From NCBI RefSeq assembly GCF_032108445.1, contig NZ_CP134876.1, positions 744,001-808,000 of the forward strand: a stretch of 64,000 nucleotides of DNA, given 5' to 3'. The DNA is from Micromonospora halotolerans (GTDB lineage: Bacteria > Actinomycetota > Actinomycetes > Mycobacteriales > Micromonosporaceae). Each line of letters starts with the position of its first letter. Positions within the stretch are counted from its first letter, which is position 1. The notes beneath the pieces are model-generated. The model saw only the letters and a list, made by a program, of their open reading frames with translations, was not told where the DNA came from and made no database searches. Position numbers and translations under genes: made by a program. Below, piece after piece: positions 48,607-59,856 of the stretch.

Positions 48607-48664
48607 TTGATCAAGGAGTTTGCGTCGGGAACGGGGCCGTTTCCGACGCGAACTCCTTGATCAA
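48607..48664. repeat. dispersed palindrome, family A, copy 3
   Basis: Left arm TTGATCAAGGAGTTTGCGTC... and right arm ...GACGCGAACTCCTTGATCAA are complementary over about 24 positions with one mismatch and one bulged base, with a short GC-rich spacer. It lies between convergent malic enzyme and dapF genes and shares the TTGATCAwGrrGTT core with copies 1 and 2. Confidence 0.75.
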
Positions 48665-48680
48665 CTCTGCGGGGCGGTGG

Positions 48681-49526
48681 TTACGCCGGCAGGGCGGGGA
48701 GGGTGATCTCGCCGGTGGCGACCAGGACGGCGGGGCCGGAGAGCCAGCAGGTGTCCTCGGTGATCGTGATCGTCAGGCGGCCGCCGGGGACGTCGACGGT
48801 CATGATGCCGCTCTCCCGGCCGGCGTCGCGCAGCGCCACGGCGGCCACCGCGCAGGCGCCGGTGCCGCAGGAGAGCGTCTCGGCCGAACCCCGCTCGTAG
48901 ACCCGCATGAGCACGTGCCCGTCGGTGCCCTCGACCGGCTCACCCGGGCTGGTGAACTCGACGTTCACCCCGGCCGGGAAGACGGACGGGTCGACGTCGG
49001 GCGCCCGGGTGAGGTCCAGGCCGCCGAGGTCCAGGCTGCCGGGCAGCGCGCAGACCAGGTGCGGGTTGCCCACGTCCACGGCCGCGCCGGTCAGGGTGAG
49101 CCCGCCCAGGGTGGCGGTGGCCGTGTCGTACAGCCGGGGACGGCGCATCTCGACGGCGACGTCGGCCCCCTCGACCCGGGCGCGGACCAGGCCGGCCCGG
49201 GTGGCCAGCGGAACGGTCCCGCCGGACGGGGTGGCCAGGCCGGTCTCCAGCAGGTAGCGGACGAAGACCCGGGCGCCGTTGCCGCACATCTCGGCGAACG
49301 AGCCGTCGGAGTTCCAGTAGTCCATGAACCACTCGGCATCGCCGGCCAGCGCGGCGCCGTCCGGGTGCTTGGCGGCGCGTACCACGCGCAGCACACCGTC
49401 GCCGCCCAGGCCGCGCCGCCGGTCGCAGAGCGCGGCGACCAGGCCGGGCGTCAGGTCGAGCGCCCCGTCCGGGTCGGGCAGGATGACGAAGTCGTTGCCG
49501 GTGCCGTGGCCCTTGGTGAACTCCAC
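48681..49526 (-). CDS. dapF: diaminopimelate epimerase
   Basis: A 281-residue cofactor-independent racemase converting LL- to meso-diaminopimelate for lysine and peptidoglycan. Both catalytic cysteines are visible: AEMCGNGARVFVRY and TLSCGTGACAVAAV. The N-terminus FTKGHGTGNDFVIL is typical. GTG/ATG at 49526 begins it directly. It follows miaA by 7 bases on the same strand. Confidence 0.96.
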   Translation of the reverse strand: MEFTKGHGTGNDFVILPDPDGALDLTPGLVAALCDRRRGLGGDGVLRVVRAAKHPDGAALAGDAEWFMDYWNSDGSFAEMCGNGARVFVRYLLETGLATPSGGTVPLATRAGLVRARVEGADVAVEMRRPRLYDTATATLGGLTLTGAAVDVGNPHLVCALPGSLDLGGLDLTRAPDVDPSVFPAGVNVEFTSPGEPVEGTDGHVLMRVYERGSAETLSCGTGACAVAAVALRDAGRESGIMTVDVPGGRLTITITEDTCWLSGPAVLVATGEITLPALPA

Positions 49527-49533
49527 GCCCCAA

Positions 49534-50439
49534 TCATCCCCGATGCTCGGTGACCACCCGCAGCGCAGTGTCGAGAAACTCCGGGGAGGCCGAGTCCAGC
49601 CAGTGGACCCGCGGGTCGCGCCGGAACCAGGAGCGCTGCCGGCGGACGAACCGGCGCGTGGCCCGGACGGTCTCCTCGTGCGCCTGCGCCTCGGTCAGCT
49701 CACCGGCCAGGAAGCGCAGCACCTGCTGGTAGCCGAGCGCCCGGCTGGCCGTCCGACCCTCGGGCAGGCCCTGCCCGACCAGGGTCCGCGTCTCGTCGAC
49801 CAGGCCGTCGGCCCACATGCGGTCCACCCGCCGCGCGATCCGCTCGTCCAGCAGCGCGGTGTCCAGGTCGACGCCGAGCTGCACCGACGGGTAGTACGGC
49901 GTCGGCGCGGGCAGCGACGCGGTGAACGGCGCGCCGGTCAGCTCGACGACCTCCAGGGCCCGGACGATGCGCCGGCCGTTGCTCGGCAGGATGCCCGCGG
50001 CGGCCACCGGGTCGGCCTCGGCCAGCCGGGCGTGCAGCGGGGCGGGACCGACCTCCGCCAGCTCCGCCTCCAGCCGCTCCCGCACGGCCGGGTCGGTGCC
50101 GGGGAACTCGAACTGCTCCAGCACCGCCCGGATGTACAGCCCGGAGCCGCCCACCAGCAGCGGCACCCGCCCCCGGGCCAGGATGTCGTCGACCGCCGCG
50201 CGGGCCAGCTTCTGGTATTCGGCGACGCTGGCCGGCTCGGTCACCGGCCAGATGTCGAGCAGGTGGTGCGGCACGCCGTCCCGCTCGGCCGGGGTCAGCT
50301 TGGCGGTGCCGATGTCCATGCCCCGGTAGAGCTGCATCGAGTCGGCGTTGACCACCTCGCCGTCGAGGGCGTGCGCCAGGGCGATGCTCAGCGCCGACTT
50401 GCCCGCCGCGGTCGGCCCGACCACGGCGACGACAGTCAT
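49534..50439 (-). CDS. miaA: tRNA dimethylallyltransferase
   Basis: A 301-residue enzyme that adds the isopentenyl group to A37 of tRNAs reading UNN codons. Signatures are the P-loop VVGPTAAGKSALSIALA, NADSMQLYRGMDIGTAK, the tRNA-contacting GSGLYIRAVL, and LGYQQVLRFLAGE. MiaB, encoded 4 kb away, modifies the same base afterwards. The ATG overlaps the stop of the LigB-like gene (ATGA). Confidence 0.96.
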   Translation of the reverse strand: MTVVAVVGPTAAGKSALSIALAHALDGEVVNADSMQLYRGMDIGTAKLTPAERDGVPHHLLDIWPVTEPASVAEYQKLARAAVDDILARGRVPLLVGGSGLYIRAVLEQFEFPGTDPAVRERLEAELAEVGPAPLHARLAEADPVAAAGILPSNGRRIVRALEVVELTGAPFTASLPAPTPYYPSVQLGVDLDTALLDERIARRVDRMWADGLVDETRTLVGQGLPEGRTASRALGYQQVLRFLAGELTEAQAHEETVRATRRFVRRQRSWFRRDPRVHWLDSASPEFLDTALRVVTEHRG

Positions 50440-51155
50440 GCCTTCTCCCAGTTGGCCACGAAGTAGGCAACGCCGTAGGGGGCCTCCTGGTAGCTGACGT
50501 CGCCGCGCCAGTCGCCGCCCGCCGCGCGGACGGCCCCGGCCAGCACCTGCCACGGCGCCCGCCCGGCGGCCCTCAGCTCCGCCGACAGCGCCGGGTCCAG
50601 GCCGAGCAGGGCGTCGGTGTCCGCGCCGGCCAGGGCCGCGGCGACCCCCTCGTCGTACGCGGGCGCGCGCGGATCGTCGTAGCCGGGCGCCTGGACGCCC
50701 CGGCAGGCCGACCCGTCACCGAGCACCAGCAGGGCGATCCGCTCGCCGGCCGCGGCAACCAGCTCCGCGCCGAGGGCCGCGCACTCGGCCGGGGAGGCGT
50801 CGGCGGCGACCGCCCGGGCCAGCCGGGGCAGCTCGGTGCCGGACCGGTTGACCAGCCAGGCGCCGATGGTCAGGCTCAGCGGCAGCCGGTCGCTCCCGGC
50901 GCAGTTGACCTTCCAGAGCCGGACGTGCCGGTCCAGCCCGAAGGGGCGCAGTGAGCCGTGATCGGCGCTGCCGAACCGCTCGGTCTCCGGCCCGCCGCCG
51001 AGCAGCAGGATCACCTCGGGGTCGGCGGCGAGCAGCCGGGCCACGGCCGCGTCGGCGGCGGCGCGGAGGTCGTCCAGCTCGGGCGCGGCGGCGCCGGCCA
51101 GCTCCGGCACGATCAGGGGCGGGTGGGGGCAGACGGCGGCGGCGACCAGGGGCAC
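50436..51155 (-). CDS. class III extradiol dioxygenase-like (LigB superfamily) protein
   Basis: A 239-residue protein starting AAAVCPHPPLIVPELAG, the His-containing N-terminal motif of the LigB/MEMO fold; GDGSACRG and the following region also fit. Of the usual iron ligands only the first His pair region is clear, so catalytic activity is doubtful. Its role is unknown, but in actinobacteria it lies constantly upstream of miaA and dapF (Rv2728c type). GTG 51155; ATGA overlap with miaA. Confidence 0.78.
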   Translation of the reverse strand: MPLVAAAVCPHPPLIVPELAGAAAPELDDLRAAADAAVARLLAADPEVILLLGGGPETERFGSADHGSLRPFGLDRHVRLWKVNCAGSDRLPLSLTIGAWLVNRSGTELPRLARAVAADASPAECAALGAELVAAAGERIALLVLGDGSACRGVQAPGYDDPRAPAYDEGVAAALAGADTDALLGLDPALSAELRAAGRAPWQVLAGAVRAAGGDWRGDVSYQEAPYGVAYFVANWEKA

Positions 51156-51357
51156 CGGTCCAACCTATCCGTATCCCCCGGTGCGTCCCCGCGCCGATCC
51201 GGTCATCGAGGCGCAACGACACCGTATGGTCACGGTCGACGACAGGCGCTCGACACGGACCGGGTCGGACCTGTGACAATGCCGGGAGAAACTTCGCTGC
51301 GCGATGGCGGCGTTCGCGGGAGGTGTCCCTCGACGCCGGGAGAACGAGGATGGGCAC

Positions 51358-52566
51358 ATGAGCGACTGGACTGCCTTCGGACGGGTGGACGAGGACGGCA
51401 CCGTCTACGTCAAGACCGCCGAGGGTGAGCGGGTGGTCGGATCCTGGCAGGCGGGGGCACCGGAAGAAGGGCTCGCCCATTTCGCCCGGCGCTTCGCCGA
51501 CCTGGTGACGGAGGTCGACCTGACCGAGGCCCGACTCAACTCGGGCGCGGCGGACGCCGGCCACTCGCTGACCACGATCCGGCGGATCCGCGCGTCGCTG
51601 GCCGAGGCGCACGTCGTCGGTGACATCGACGCTCTGGCCGCCCGCCTGGACAAGCTCGCCACGGTGGCCGAGGAGAAGGCCGGCGAGGCCCGCGCCGCCC
51701 GCGACGCCGCCCGCGGCGAGGCCCTCGCGCGCAAGACCGCCCTGGTCGAGGAGGCGGAGAAGCTGGCCGCCGAGTCGACCGGCTGGAAGACCGCCGGCGA
51801 CCGGCTCAAGGAGATCCTCGACGAGTGGAAGACCATCCGCGGGGTCGACAAGAAGGCCGACGGTGAGCTGTGGAAGCGGTTCGCCGCCGCGCGGGACGGC
51901 TTCACCCGCCGCCGGGGCGCCCACTTCGCCTCCCTGGACCAGCAGCGCAAGCAGGCACAGGGGATCAAGGAGGAGCTGGTCGCCGAGGCCGAGAAGCTCA
52001 AGGAGTCGACCGACTGGGGCGCCACGGCCAACCAGCTCAAGGACCTGATGGCCCAGTGGAAGGCCGCGCCGCGCGCCTCCAAGGAGGCGGAGCAGAAGCT
52101 CTGGGAACGGTTCCGGGCGGCGCAGGACGACTTCTTCACCCGGCGCAGCGAGGTCTTCTCGGCGCGGGACAACGAGCAGCGCGCCAACCTGGAGCGCAAG
52201 CAGGCCCTGCTCGCCGAGGCCGAGGCGCTCGACGTCGACGGCGACCCGAAGGGCGCCCAGGCGAAGCTGCGGGAGATCCAGGCCCAGTGGCACGAGGCCG
52301 GCCGGGTGCCGCGCGAGGCGGCCGCCGGGCTGGAGCGCCGGCTGCGGGCCGTCGACGACAAGGTCCGCGAGGTCATGGACTCGGCGTGGCGGCGGACCTC
52401 CAAGGAGGACAACCCGCTCCTGGCCCAGATGCGGGCCCAGGTCGCCGAGGCCGAGGACCGGCTGGCCCGGGCCCAGGCGGCCGGCGACGCCCGCCGGATC
52501 AAGGAGGCCGAGCAGGCGCTCGCCTCGAAGCGGCAGTTCCTCCAGCTCGCCGAGCAGGCCGGCTGA
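51358..52566 (+). CDS. DUF349 coiled-coil protein
   Basis: A 402-residue, highly charged helical protein. Several DUF349 units of about 70 residues are visible, each with a W-K/H-E/A pattern: STGWKTAGDRLKEILDEWK, STDWGATANQLKDLMAQWK and GAQAKLREIQAQWHEAG, with W..F repeats such as LWKRFAAARDGFTRRR. DUF349 proteins are conserved in actinobacteria (Rv2731 type); function is unknown and RNA binding has been suggested for a few. ATG 51358 begins the conserved MSDWTAFGRVDEDGTVYV. Confidence 0.88.
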   Translation: MSDWTAFGRVDEDGTVYVKTAEGERVVGSWQAGAPEEGLAHFARRFADLVTEVDLTEARLNSGAADAGHSLTTIRRIRASLAEAHVVGDIDALAARLDKLATVAEEKAGEARAARDAARGEALARKTALVEEAEKLAAESTGWKTAGDRLKEILDEWKTIRGVDKKADGELWKRFAAARDGFTRRRGAHFASLDQQRKQAQGIKEELVAEAEKLKESTDWGATANQLKDLMAQWKAAPRASKEAEQKLWERFRAAQDDFFTRRSEVFSARDNEQRANLERKQALLAEAEALDVDGDPKGAQAKLREIQAQWHEAGRVPREAAAGLERRLRAVDDKVREVMDSAWRRTSKEDNPLLAQMRAQVAEAEDRLARAQAAGDARRIKEAEQALASKRQFLQLAEQAG

Positions 52567-52578
52567 CCTGACGCGTCC

Positions 52579-52617
52579 CGGAAGCCCCCGGTCCCGCCAC
52601 GGGACCGGGGGCTTCCG
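52579..52617 (+). terminator. strong terminator after the DUF349 gene
   Basis: CGGAAGCCCCCGGTCCCG pairs perfectly over 18 bp with its complement around a 3-base loop, followed by TCTGTC. Confidence 0.75.
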
Positions 52618-54528
<1,911 letters not shown>

Positions 54529-54534
54529 ACAGGC

Positions 54535-54570
54535 GACGGCCGGGGCCGCCACGGGGCGGTCCCGGCCGTC
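54535..54570. terminator. bidirectional hairpin between the GH5 gene and miaB
   Basis: GACGGCCGGGGCCGCC pairs with GGCGGTCCCGGCCGTC (one wobble) around a 4-base loop between convergent stops at 54528 and 54580. Confidence 0.65.
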
Positions 54571-54579
54571 GGCGGTCGC

Positions 54580-56079
54580 TCAGTGCGCGGCGCAGCCGCC
54601 GGTGGGGGCGGGCGCCGCGGCCGGCGCGCCGATCGTCGGCAGCCCGAGCAGCACCCCGGGGGTACGCGGGGCGCGCCCCGCCTCGGCCGCGTCGCCGGCC
54701 CGGGTGCGCCGGTGCGACAGCGGCTCCCCGTCGGCGTTGAGGTGATGCGGGGCGGCGTAGGTGACCGTGGTGTGCACGATGTCGCCCGGGCGGATCCGAC
54801 CGGCCAGCGACCCGCCGTCGAAGTGCACGAGCCGGCCGTCCCGGGCGCGGCCGGACAGCCGGCCGGTGCGCTCGTCCTTGCGCCCCTCGCCGACCGCGAC
54901 CAGCACCTCGACGGTCTCCCCGACCAGCCTGCGGTTCTCCGCCCAGGTGATCTCCTCGACCGTGGCGATCAACCGCTCGTACCGCTCCTGCACGACCTGC
55001 TTGGGCAGCTGGCCGTCCATGGTCGCGGCCGGGGTGCCGGGGCGCTTCGAGTACTGGAACGTGAACGCCGACGAGAAGCGGGCCTCGCGGACCACGTCGA
55101 GGGTCTTCTCGAAGTCGGCGTCGGTCTCGCCGGGGAAGCCGACGATGATGTCGGTGGTGATCGCCGCGTCGGGCATCGCGGCCCGGACCTTCTCGATGAT
55201 CCCCAGGTACTTCTCCGACCGGTACGAGCGGCGCATGGCCCGCAGCACGTCGTCGGAGCCGGACTGCAGCGGCATGTGCAGCGAGTGGCAGACGTTGGGC
55301 GTCTCGGCCATCGCGGCGATCACGTCGTCGGTGAAGTCCTTCGGGTGCGGGCTGGTGAACCGCACCCGCTCCAGGCCGTCGATGTCGCCGCAGGCGCGCA
55401 GCAGCTTGCCGAAGGCGTACCGGTCGCCGAACTCCACGCCGTAGGAGTTGACGTTTTGCCCGAGCAGGGTCACCTCCAGCACGCCCTCGTCGACCAGGGC
55501 GCGCACCTCGGAGAGGATGTCGCCGGGGCGGCGGTCCTTCTCCTTGCCGCGCAGGGAGGGCACGATGCAGAACGTGCAGGTGTTGTTGCAGCCCACCGAG
55601 ATCGACACCCAGCCGGCGTACGTCGACTCGCGCCGGGTCGGCAGCGTGGACGGGAAGACGTCGAGGGATTCGAGGATCTCCACCTCGGCGGCGGTGTTGT
55701 GCCGCGCGCGTTCCAGCAGCACCGGCAGCGAGCCGATGTTGTGCGTGCCGAAGACCACGTCCACCCAGGGCGCCTTGCGGACGATCTCGCCGCGGTCCTT
55801 CTGGGCCAGGCAGCCGCCGACGGCGATCTGCATCCCGGGGTGCTTGTCCTTCACGGGGCGCAGATGACCCAGGTTGCCGTAGAGCCGGTTGTCGGCGTTC
55901 TCCCGGACGGCGCAGGTGTTGAACACCACCACGTCGGGCTGCTCGTCGGCCTCGGCGGCACGCACGTAGCCGGCCTGTTCGAGCAGGCCGGAAATGCGCT
56001 CGGAGTCGTGCACGTTCATCTGGCAGCCGTACGTGCGCACCTGGTAGGTGCGCGGGCTGCCCGCGGCTGCGGTAGTCAT
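54580..56079 (-). CDS. miaB: tRNA-2-methylthio-N6-dimethylallyladenosine synthase
   Basis: A 499-residue radical-SAM methylthiotransferase acting on i6A37, the product of MiaA. The UPF0004 domain holds three cluster cysteines ([27 protein letters not shown]). The radical-SAM CxxxCxxC is in [17 protein letters not shown], and a TRAM domain follows near residue 385. The last 60 residues are a variable, alanine/proline-rich tail ending CAAH. The neighbouring gene set (miaA, miaB, DUF349) is the usual actinobacterial one. Confidence 0.96.
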   Translation of the reverse strand: MTTAAAGSPRTYQVRTYGCQMNVHDSERISGLLEQAGYVRAAEADEQPDVVVFNTCAVRENADNRLYGNLGHLRPVKDKHPGMQIAVGGCLAQKDRGEIVRKAPWVDVVFGTHNIGSLPVLLERARHNTAAEVEILESLDVFPSTLPTRRESTYAGWVSISVGCNNTCTFCIVPSLRGKEKDRRPGDILSEVRALVDEGVLEVTLLGQNVNSYGVEFGDRYAFGKLLRACGDIDGLERVRFTSPHPKDFTDDVIAAMAETPNVCHSLHMPLQSGSDDVLRAMRRSYRSEKYLGIIEKVRAAMPDAAITTDIIVGFPGETDADFEKTLDVVREARFSSAFTFQYSKRPGTPAATMDGQLPKQVVQERYERLIATVEEITWAENRRLVGETVEVLVAVGEGRKDERTGRLSGRARDGRLVHFDGGSLAGRIRPGDIVHTTVTYAAPHHLNADGEPLSHRRTRAGDAAEAGRAPRTPGVLLGLPTIGAPAAAPAPTGGCAAH

Positions 56080-56192
56080 GACCCGGACAGCGTATCCGGG
56101 TGGAGCTGGTCGGACCGAACGAGGAGGAGCGTCCCTCGCGGCCGGCGACGCGGCGGATGCCGGGCCGGGGCGGGGTCACCCCCCGCCGCCGG

Positions 56193-56672
56193 TCAGGCGG
56201 CGGCGAGGGCCGGGGCGACCGAGTCGGGGGCCCACCGGGAGCGGTGGCACTGCGACCAGCCCCGGCAGCGGGGGTCCGCCACGGTGCAGAGCCGCTGGTC
56301 GCTGAGGACCTCGCCGTCGTCGGTCTCGACCACGTCGAAGTGCACCGGGCGGATCGTGCCGTCCGGGGCGACCAGCAGGTGCCGCCCGGCGTCGAGGGTG
56401 TCGTCGCGCATCAGGCAGTTGCGGTCCAGCAGCCGGGCCAGCGCCGCGATGCTGGGCAGCTCGGGCAGGCGCTCGGACACCCCGTAGCAGTCGACCACGG
56501 TCCCGTACGCCCCGGGCGCCTCCCAGACATCGCAGACCACCGCGTACGCGGGGAGTCGGGCCGGGTCGGCGACGGCGAGGGGCATCACCACCCGGCCGAG
56601 CGCCTCGGCCAGCGCCGGGTAGACCTCCACCGGCGCCGCGCCGTCGATTCTCCAGTTCCACAGCTCGGTCAT
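56193..56672 (-). CDS. hypothetical protein
   Basis: A 159-residue protein I cannot assign. It is acidic, with no membrane segment. The C-terminus is cysteine/histidine-containing (RLCTVADPRCRGWSQCHRSR), which could bind metal. ATG 56672 is supported by GAGGAGG upstream, though part of that region is the recurrent CTCGCTGCGCTCG sequence. It is upstream of miaB on the same strand with a 113-bp gap. Confidence 0.65.
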   Translation of the reverse strand: MTELWNWRIDGAAPVEVYPALAEALGRVVMPLAVADPARLPAYAVVCDVWEAPGAYGTVVDCYGVSERLPELPSIAALARLLDRNCLMRDDTLDAGRHLLVAPDGTIRPVHFDVVETDDGEVLSDQRLCTVADPRCRGWSQCHRSRWAPDSVAPALAAA

Positions 56673-56910
56673 GCCGCCTCCTCGCTGCGCTCGTCCCACC
56701 GGCCTCCGGATCGGGCCTTACTCACGATGGTGGGGTGCATTTGACCTCAGCCGGGTGCAAGTTACCGGTCTGTGACCATTCCGGGCAAAATTTCCTCGGG
56801 CGACCTTGCCCGGAGTAGCGGGAAGGTGACAGTTTATCGGGTATGGTGCCGCGTCCGCGACGCGAACCACCGGGGTGTGGTGACGGATCAGCGAATGCCG
56901 GCGGGCGCCT

Positions 56911-57900
56911 TCAGCGCACCCGGATCAGGTGGTCGCTCGCCGGCAACAGCTCGCCGACCACCGTGCCGCCCGGCACCTCGCCCGCCACCAGCAGCCCACC
57001 CGAGGTCTGCGCGTCGGCCAGCAGCAGCCGCTCCCCCTCGTCGGCCGCGCCGAAGTCGGTCCAGGGGCTCACCCAGTCCAGGTTGCGCCGGGTGCCGCCA
57101 CTGACGAAGCCCTCGCGCAACGCCTCCCGGGCGCCGGGCAGGTAGGGCACCGCGGCCGCGTCGATCGCCACGGTGAGCCGGCTGGCCCGGGCCAGCTTCG
57201 AGGCGTGCCCGAGCAGCCCGAACCCGGTCACGTCGGTGCCGCAGCGGATCCCGGCCGCGACGGCCGCCCGGGCCGCGTCCCGGTTCAGCCGGGCCATCGA
57301 GGCGACCGCTTCCGGGAACCGCTCCCCGGTGCGCTTGTGCCGGGTGTTCAACACCCCGACGCCGAGCGGCTTGGTCAGCGACAGCGGCAGGCCGGCGCGG
57401 CCGGCGTCCAGGGTGATCAGCTCCTCGGGCCGGACCACCCCGGTGACGGCCAGGCCGTACTTCGGGCCGTCGTCGTCCACGCTGTGCCCGCCGGCCAGGT
57501 GGCAGCCGGCCTCCCGGGCCACGTCCTGACCGCCGCGCAGCACCTCTCGGGCCAGCTCCAGCGGCAGCACCTCCCGGGGCCAGCAGAGCAGGTTCAGCGC
57601 GACCAGCGGGGTGCCGCCCATGGCGTACACGTCGGAGAGGGCGTTGGCGGCGGCGATGCGCCCCCAGTCGTAGGCGTCGTCCACCACCGGGGTGAAGAAG
57701 TCGGCGGTGGTGACCAGGCCGGTGCGTTCGTCCAGCCGGACCACCGCGGCGTCGTCGCCGTGCTCCAGACCGACCAGCAGCTCGGCGGCGCCGACGGCCG
57801 GGGCCAGCCCGGCCACCATCGTCTCCAGCTCACCCGGAGGGATCTTGCAGGCGCACCCGCCGCCGCGGGCGTAATCGGTCAGCCGGAGGACGTCTGTCAT
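56911..57900 (-). CDS. selD: selenide, water dikinase (selenophosphate synthase)
   Basis: A 329-residue ATP-dependent enzyme making selenophosphate, the selenium donor for selenocysteine and 2-selenouridine. The N-terminal catalytic motif is [13 protein letters not shown] with Cys in the position that is selenocysteine in some homologues; Lys follows. Other signatures are [55 protein letters not shown] and [10 protein letters not shown]. No selA, selB, selC or mnmH is in the window. ATG 57900 has GTGGGG directly upstream. It is divergent from gluA. Confidence 0.95.
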   Translation of the reverse strand: MTDVLRLTDYARGGGCACKIPPGELETMVAGLAPAVGAAELLVGLEHGDDAAVVRLDERTGLVTTADFFTPVVDDAYDWGRIAAANALSDVYAMGGTPLVALNLLCWPREVLPLELAREVLRGGQDVAREAGCHLAGGHSVDDDGPKYGLAVTGVVRPEELITLDAGRAGLPLSLTKPLGVGVLNTRHKRTGERFPEAVASMARLNRDAARAAVAAGIRCGTDVTGFGLLGHASKLARASRLTVAIDAAAVPYLPGAREALREGFVSGGTRRNLDWVSPWTDFGAADEGERLLLADAQTSGGLLVAGEVPGGTVVGELLPASDHLIRVR

Positions 57901-58015
57901 CCCCACATGATCGCCGTCGACGCGCGTGGCCGCCACCGGGACGCCCCGCTCCGTGACGGAATTCGGACGCACGGGTACGGCGGTGACCGGTGTTACCGCT
58001 CCGTGACCATTCGAG

Positions 58016-58046
58016 TTGCGTTCTGCCACATCACGCCGCCTACAGT
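58016..58046 (+). promoter_or_regulatory. possible promoter of gluABCD
   Basis: TTGCGT (58016-58021) and TACAGT (58041-58046) are separated by 19 bases, slightly longer than ideal, and lie 52 bases before the gluA start. Confidence 0.35.
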
Positions 58047-58098
58047 GGCCCAACCAGGGGTCTCGCGACCCCGCTTTTCCGTACGGACGACAGGGACG

Positions 58099-58854
58099 GT
58101 GAACGACGTGACGACGGGCGAACCGCTGATCGTGCTGGACGGGGTGAACAAGTGGTTCGGCCCGCTGCACGTGCTGGACGACGTCTCGCTCTCCGTCGGC
58201 AGGGGCGAGGTGGTCGTGGTCATCGGCCCGTCCGGCTCCGGCAAGTCGACGCTCTGCCGGGCGATCAACCGGCTGGAGCCGATCAACTCGGGCACCATCA
58301 CCTTCGACGGCACCCCGCTGCCGGCCGAGGGCAAGGCGCTGGCCAAGCTGCGCAGCGAGGTCGGCATGGTGTTCCAGTCGTTCAACCTCTTCGCGCACAA
58401 GACCATCCTGGAGAACGTCACCCTCGGCCCGGTGAAGGTGCGCCGCGAGAAGCCGGCCGCCGCCCGCGAGCGCGGCCTGGCCCTGCTCGACCGGGTGGGC
58501 ATCGCCAACCAGGCGGACAAGTACCCGGCGCAGCTCTCCGGCGGCCAGCAGCAGCGGGCGGCCATCGCCCGCGCGCTGGCCATGCAGCCCAAGGCGATGC
58601 TCTTCGACGAGCCCACCAGCGCGCTCGACCCGGAGATGGTCGGCGAGGTGCTGGAGGTGATGACCTCGCTGGCCAGCGACGGCATGACCATGGTCGTGGT
58701 CACCCACGAGATGGGCTTCGCCCGGCACGCGGCCAACCGGGTCATCTTCATGGCCGACGGCAAGCTCGTCGAGGACGCGCCGCCGGCGGAGTTCTTCGCC
58801 AACCCGCGCAGCGAGCGGGCCAAGGACTTCCTCTCCAAGATCCTCACGCACTGA
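58099..58854 (+). CDS. gluA: glutamate-type amino acid ABC transporter ATP-binding protein
   Basis: A 251-residue ABC ATPase. Walker A is [15 protein letters not shown], the Q-loop [12 protein letters not shown], the signature [15 protein letters not shown], Walker [14 protein letters not shown] and the H-loop VVTHEMGFA. It closely matches GluA/GlnQ-type polar amino acid importers. GTG 58099 is used; an in-frame GTG at 58108 is almost equally good. First gene of a four-gene operon whose members resemble gluABCD of corynebacteria, also located near miaB. Confidence 0.93.
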   Translation: MNDVTTGEPLIVLDGVNKWFGPLHVLDDVSLSVGRGEVVVVIGPSGSGKSTLCRAINRLEPINSGTITFDGTPLPAEGKALAKLRSEVGMVFQSFNLFAHKTILENVTLGPVKVRREKPAAARERGLALLDRVGIANQADKYPAQLSGGQQQRAAIARALAMQPKAMLFDEPTSALDPEMVGEVLEVMTSLASDGMTMVVVTHEMGFARHAANRVIFMADGKLVEDAPPAEFFANPRSERAKDFLSKILTH

Positions 58855-58910
58855 GCGTCCGTAGTGGAGCGCGCCGTCCCCCGGCGGCTCCGTCGAAGAA
58901 GGAGATGAGT

Positions 58911-59777
58911 ATGCGTATGAAGCGCGTGGCGGCAGTCGCCGCGGCGGCAACCTTGGCGCTCGGCATGAGCGCCTGTGGCGGCGACGGGGACGGGGGCTCC
59001 GGCAGCAGCGGGGCCAAGGGCATCATCGGCAAGGCGCAGAACCAGAAGAAGCTGGTCATCGGCGTGAAGGCCGACCAGCCGGGCCTGGGCATCCAGACCG
59101 GCAGCCAGTACGAGGGCTTCGACATCGAGATCGCCAAGATCGTGGCCAAGGGCCTCGGTGTGGACGCGAACAACATCGAGTGGAAGACCACCGTCTCGGC
59201 CAACCGCGAGCCCTTCATCCAGCAGGGCACCGTCGACCTGGTGGTGGCGACCTACACCATCAACGACGAGCGCAAGCAGAAGGTCAACTTCGCCGGCCCG
59301 TACTTCATCGCCGGTCAGGACCTGCTGGTGAAGGCCGACTCCACGATCACCGGGCCGGAGGGGCTGGACGGCAAGAAGGTCTGCTCGGCGCAGGGTTCCA
59401 CCCCGGCCAAGCGGATCCAGACCGACTACCCGAAGGCCAAGCTCCAGCAGTTCGACGCGTACTCGAAGTGCATCAACGCTCTCGAGACCGGCACGGTCGA
59501 CGCGGTGAGCACCGACGACATCATCCTCGCCGGCTACGCCGCGCAGTCCCAGTACGCCGGCAAGTTCAAGGTGGTCGGCAAGACCTTCTCCACCGAGCCC
59601 TACGGCATCGGCCTGAAGAAGGACGACAAGGACGGCTGCGAGAAGGTCAACGAGATCCTCAAGGCCGCCGCCGCGGACGGCACCTACAAGGCCGCCTGGG
59701 ACGCCACCCTGGGCAAGAGCGGCAAGGCCGCGCCCGAGCTGGACACCACCAAGCTGACCAACTGCGGCAGCGTCTGA
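58911..59777 (+). CDS. gluB: glutamate-binding lipoprotein of ABC transporter
   Basis: A 288-residue solute-binding protein (SBP_bac_3). The signal peptide ends in lipobox LGMSAC with Cys22 as the lipidated residue. The mature domain has LVIGVKADQPGLGIQ, YEGFDIEIAKIVAKGLG and the ligand-contacting RKQKVNFAGPY and AQGSTPAKR segments. ATG 58911 has AAGGAG 6 bases upstream; in-frame ATGs at 58905 and 58917 flank it. Glutamate is the likely ligand by homology, but the pocket cannot be proved from sequence. Confidence 0.93.
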   Translation: MRMKRVAAVAAAATLALGMSACGGDGDGGSGSSGAKGIIGKAQNQKKLVIGVKADQPGLGIQTGSQYEGFDIEIAKIVAKGLGVDANNIEWKTTVSANREPFIQQGTVDLVVATYTINDERKQKVNFAGPYFIAGQDLLVKADSTITGPEGLDGKKVCSAQGSTPAKRIQTDYPKAKLQQFDAYSKCINALETGTVDAVSTDDIILAGYAAQSQYAGKFKVVGKTFSTEPYGIGLKKDDKDGCEKVNEILKAAAADGTYKAAWDATLGKSGKAAPELDTTKLTNCGSV

Positions 59778-59783
59778 CCGGTT

Positions 59784-59817
59784 CCGGGGCCGGCATCCGT
59801 GAGGGTGCCGGCCCCGG
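59784..59817 (+). terminator. intercistronic hairpin between gluB and gluC
   Basis: CCGGGGCCGGCATCC pairs with GGGTGCCGGCCCCGG (one wobble) around a 4-base loop, six bases after the gluB stop. It has no T-run. It could protect upstream mRNA or partly attenuate transcription into the permease genes. Confidence 0.6.
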
Positions 59818-59856
59818 CCTGTCGCGACGCCGACGACGTGCCCCGGGAGTCGACGC

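Noticed and set aside
56733..56765. GGGTGCATTTG / GGGTGCAAG as another copy of the GGGTGCATCTG hairpin
   Set aside because: The two halves are direct, not inverted, and do not form a stem.
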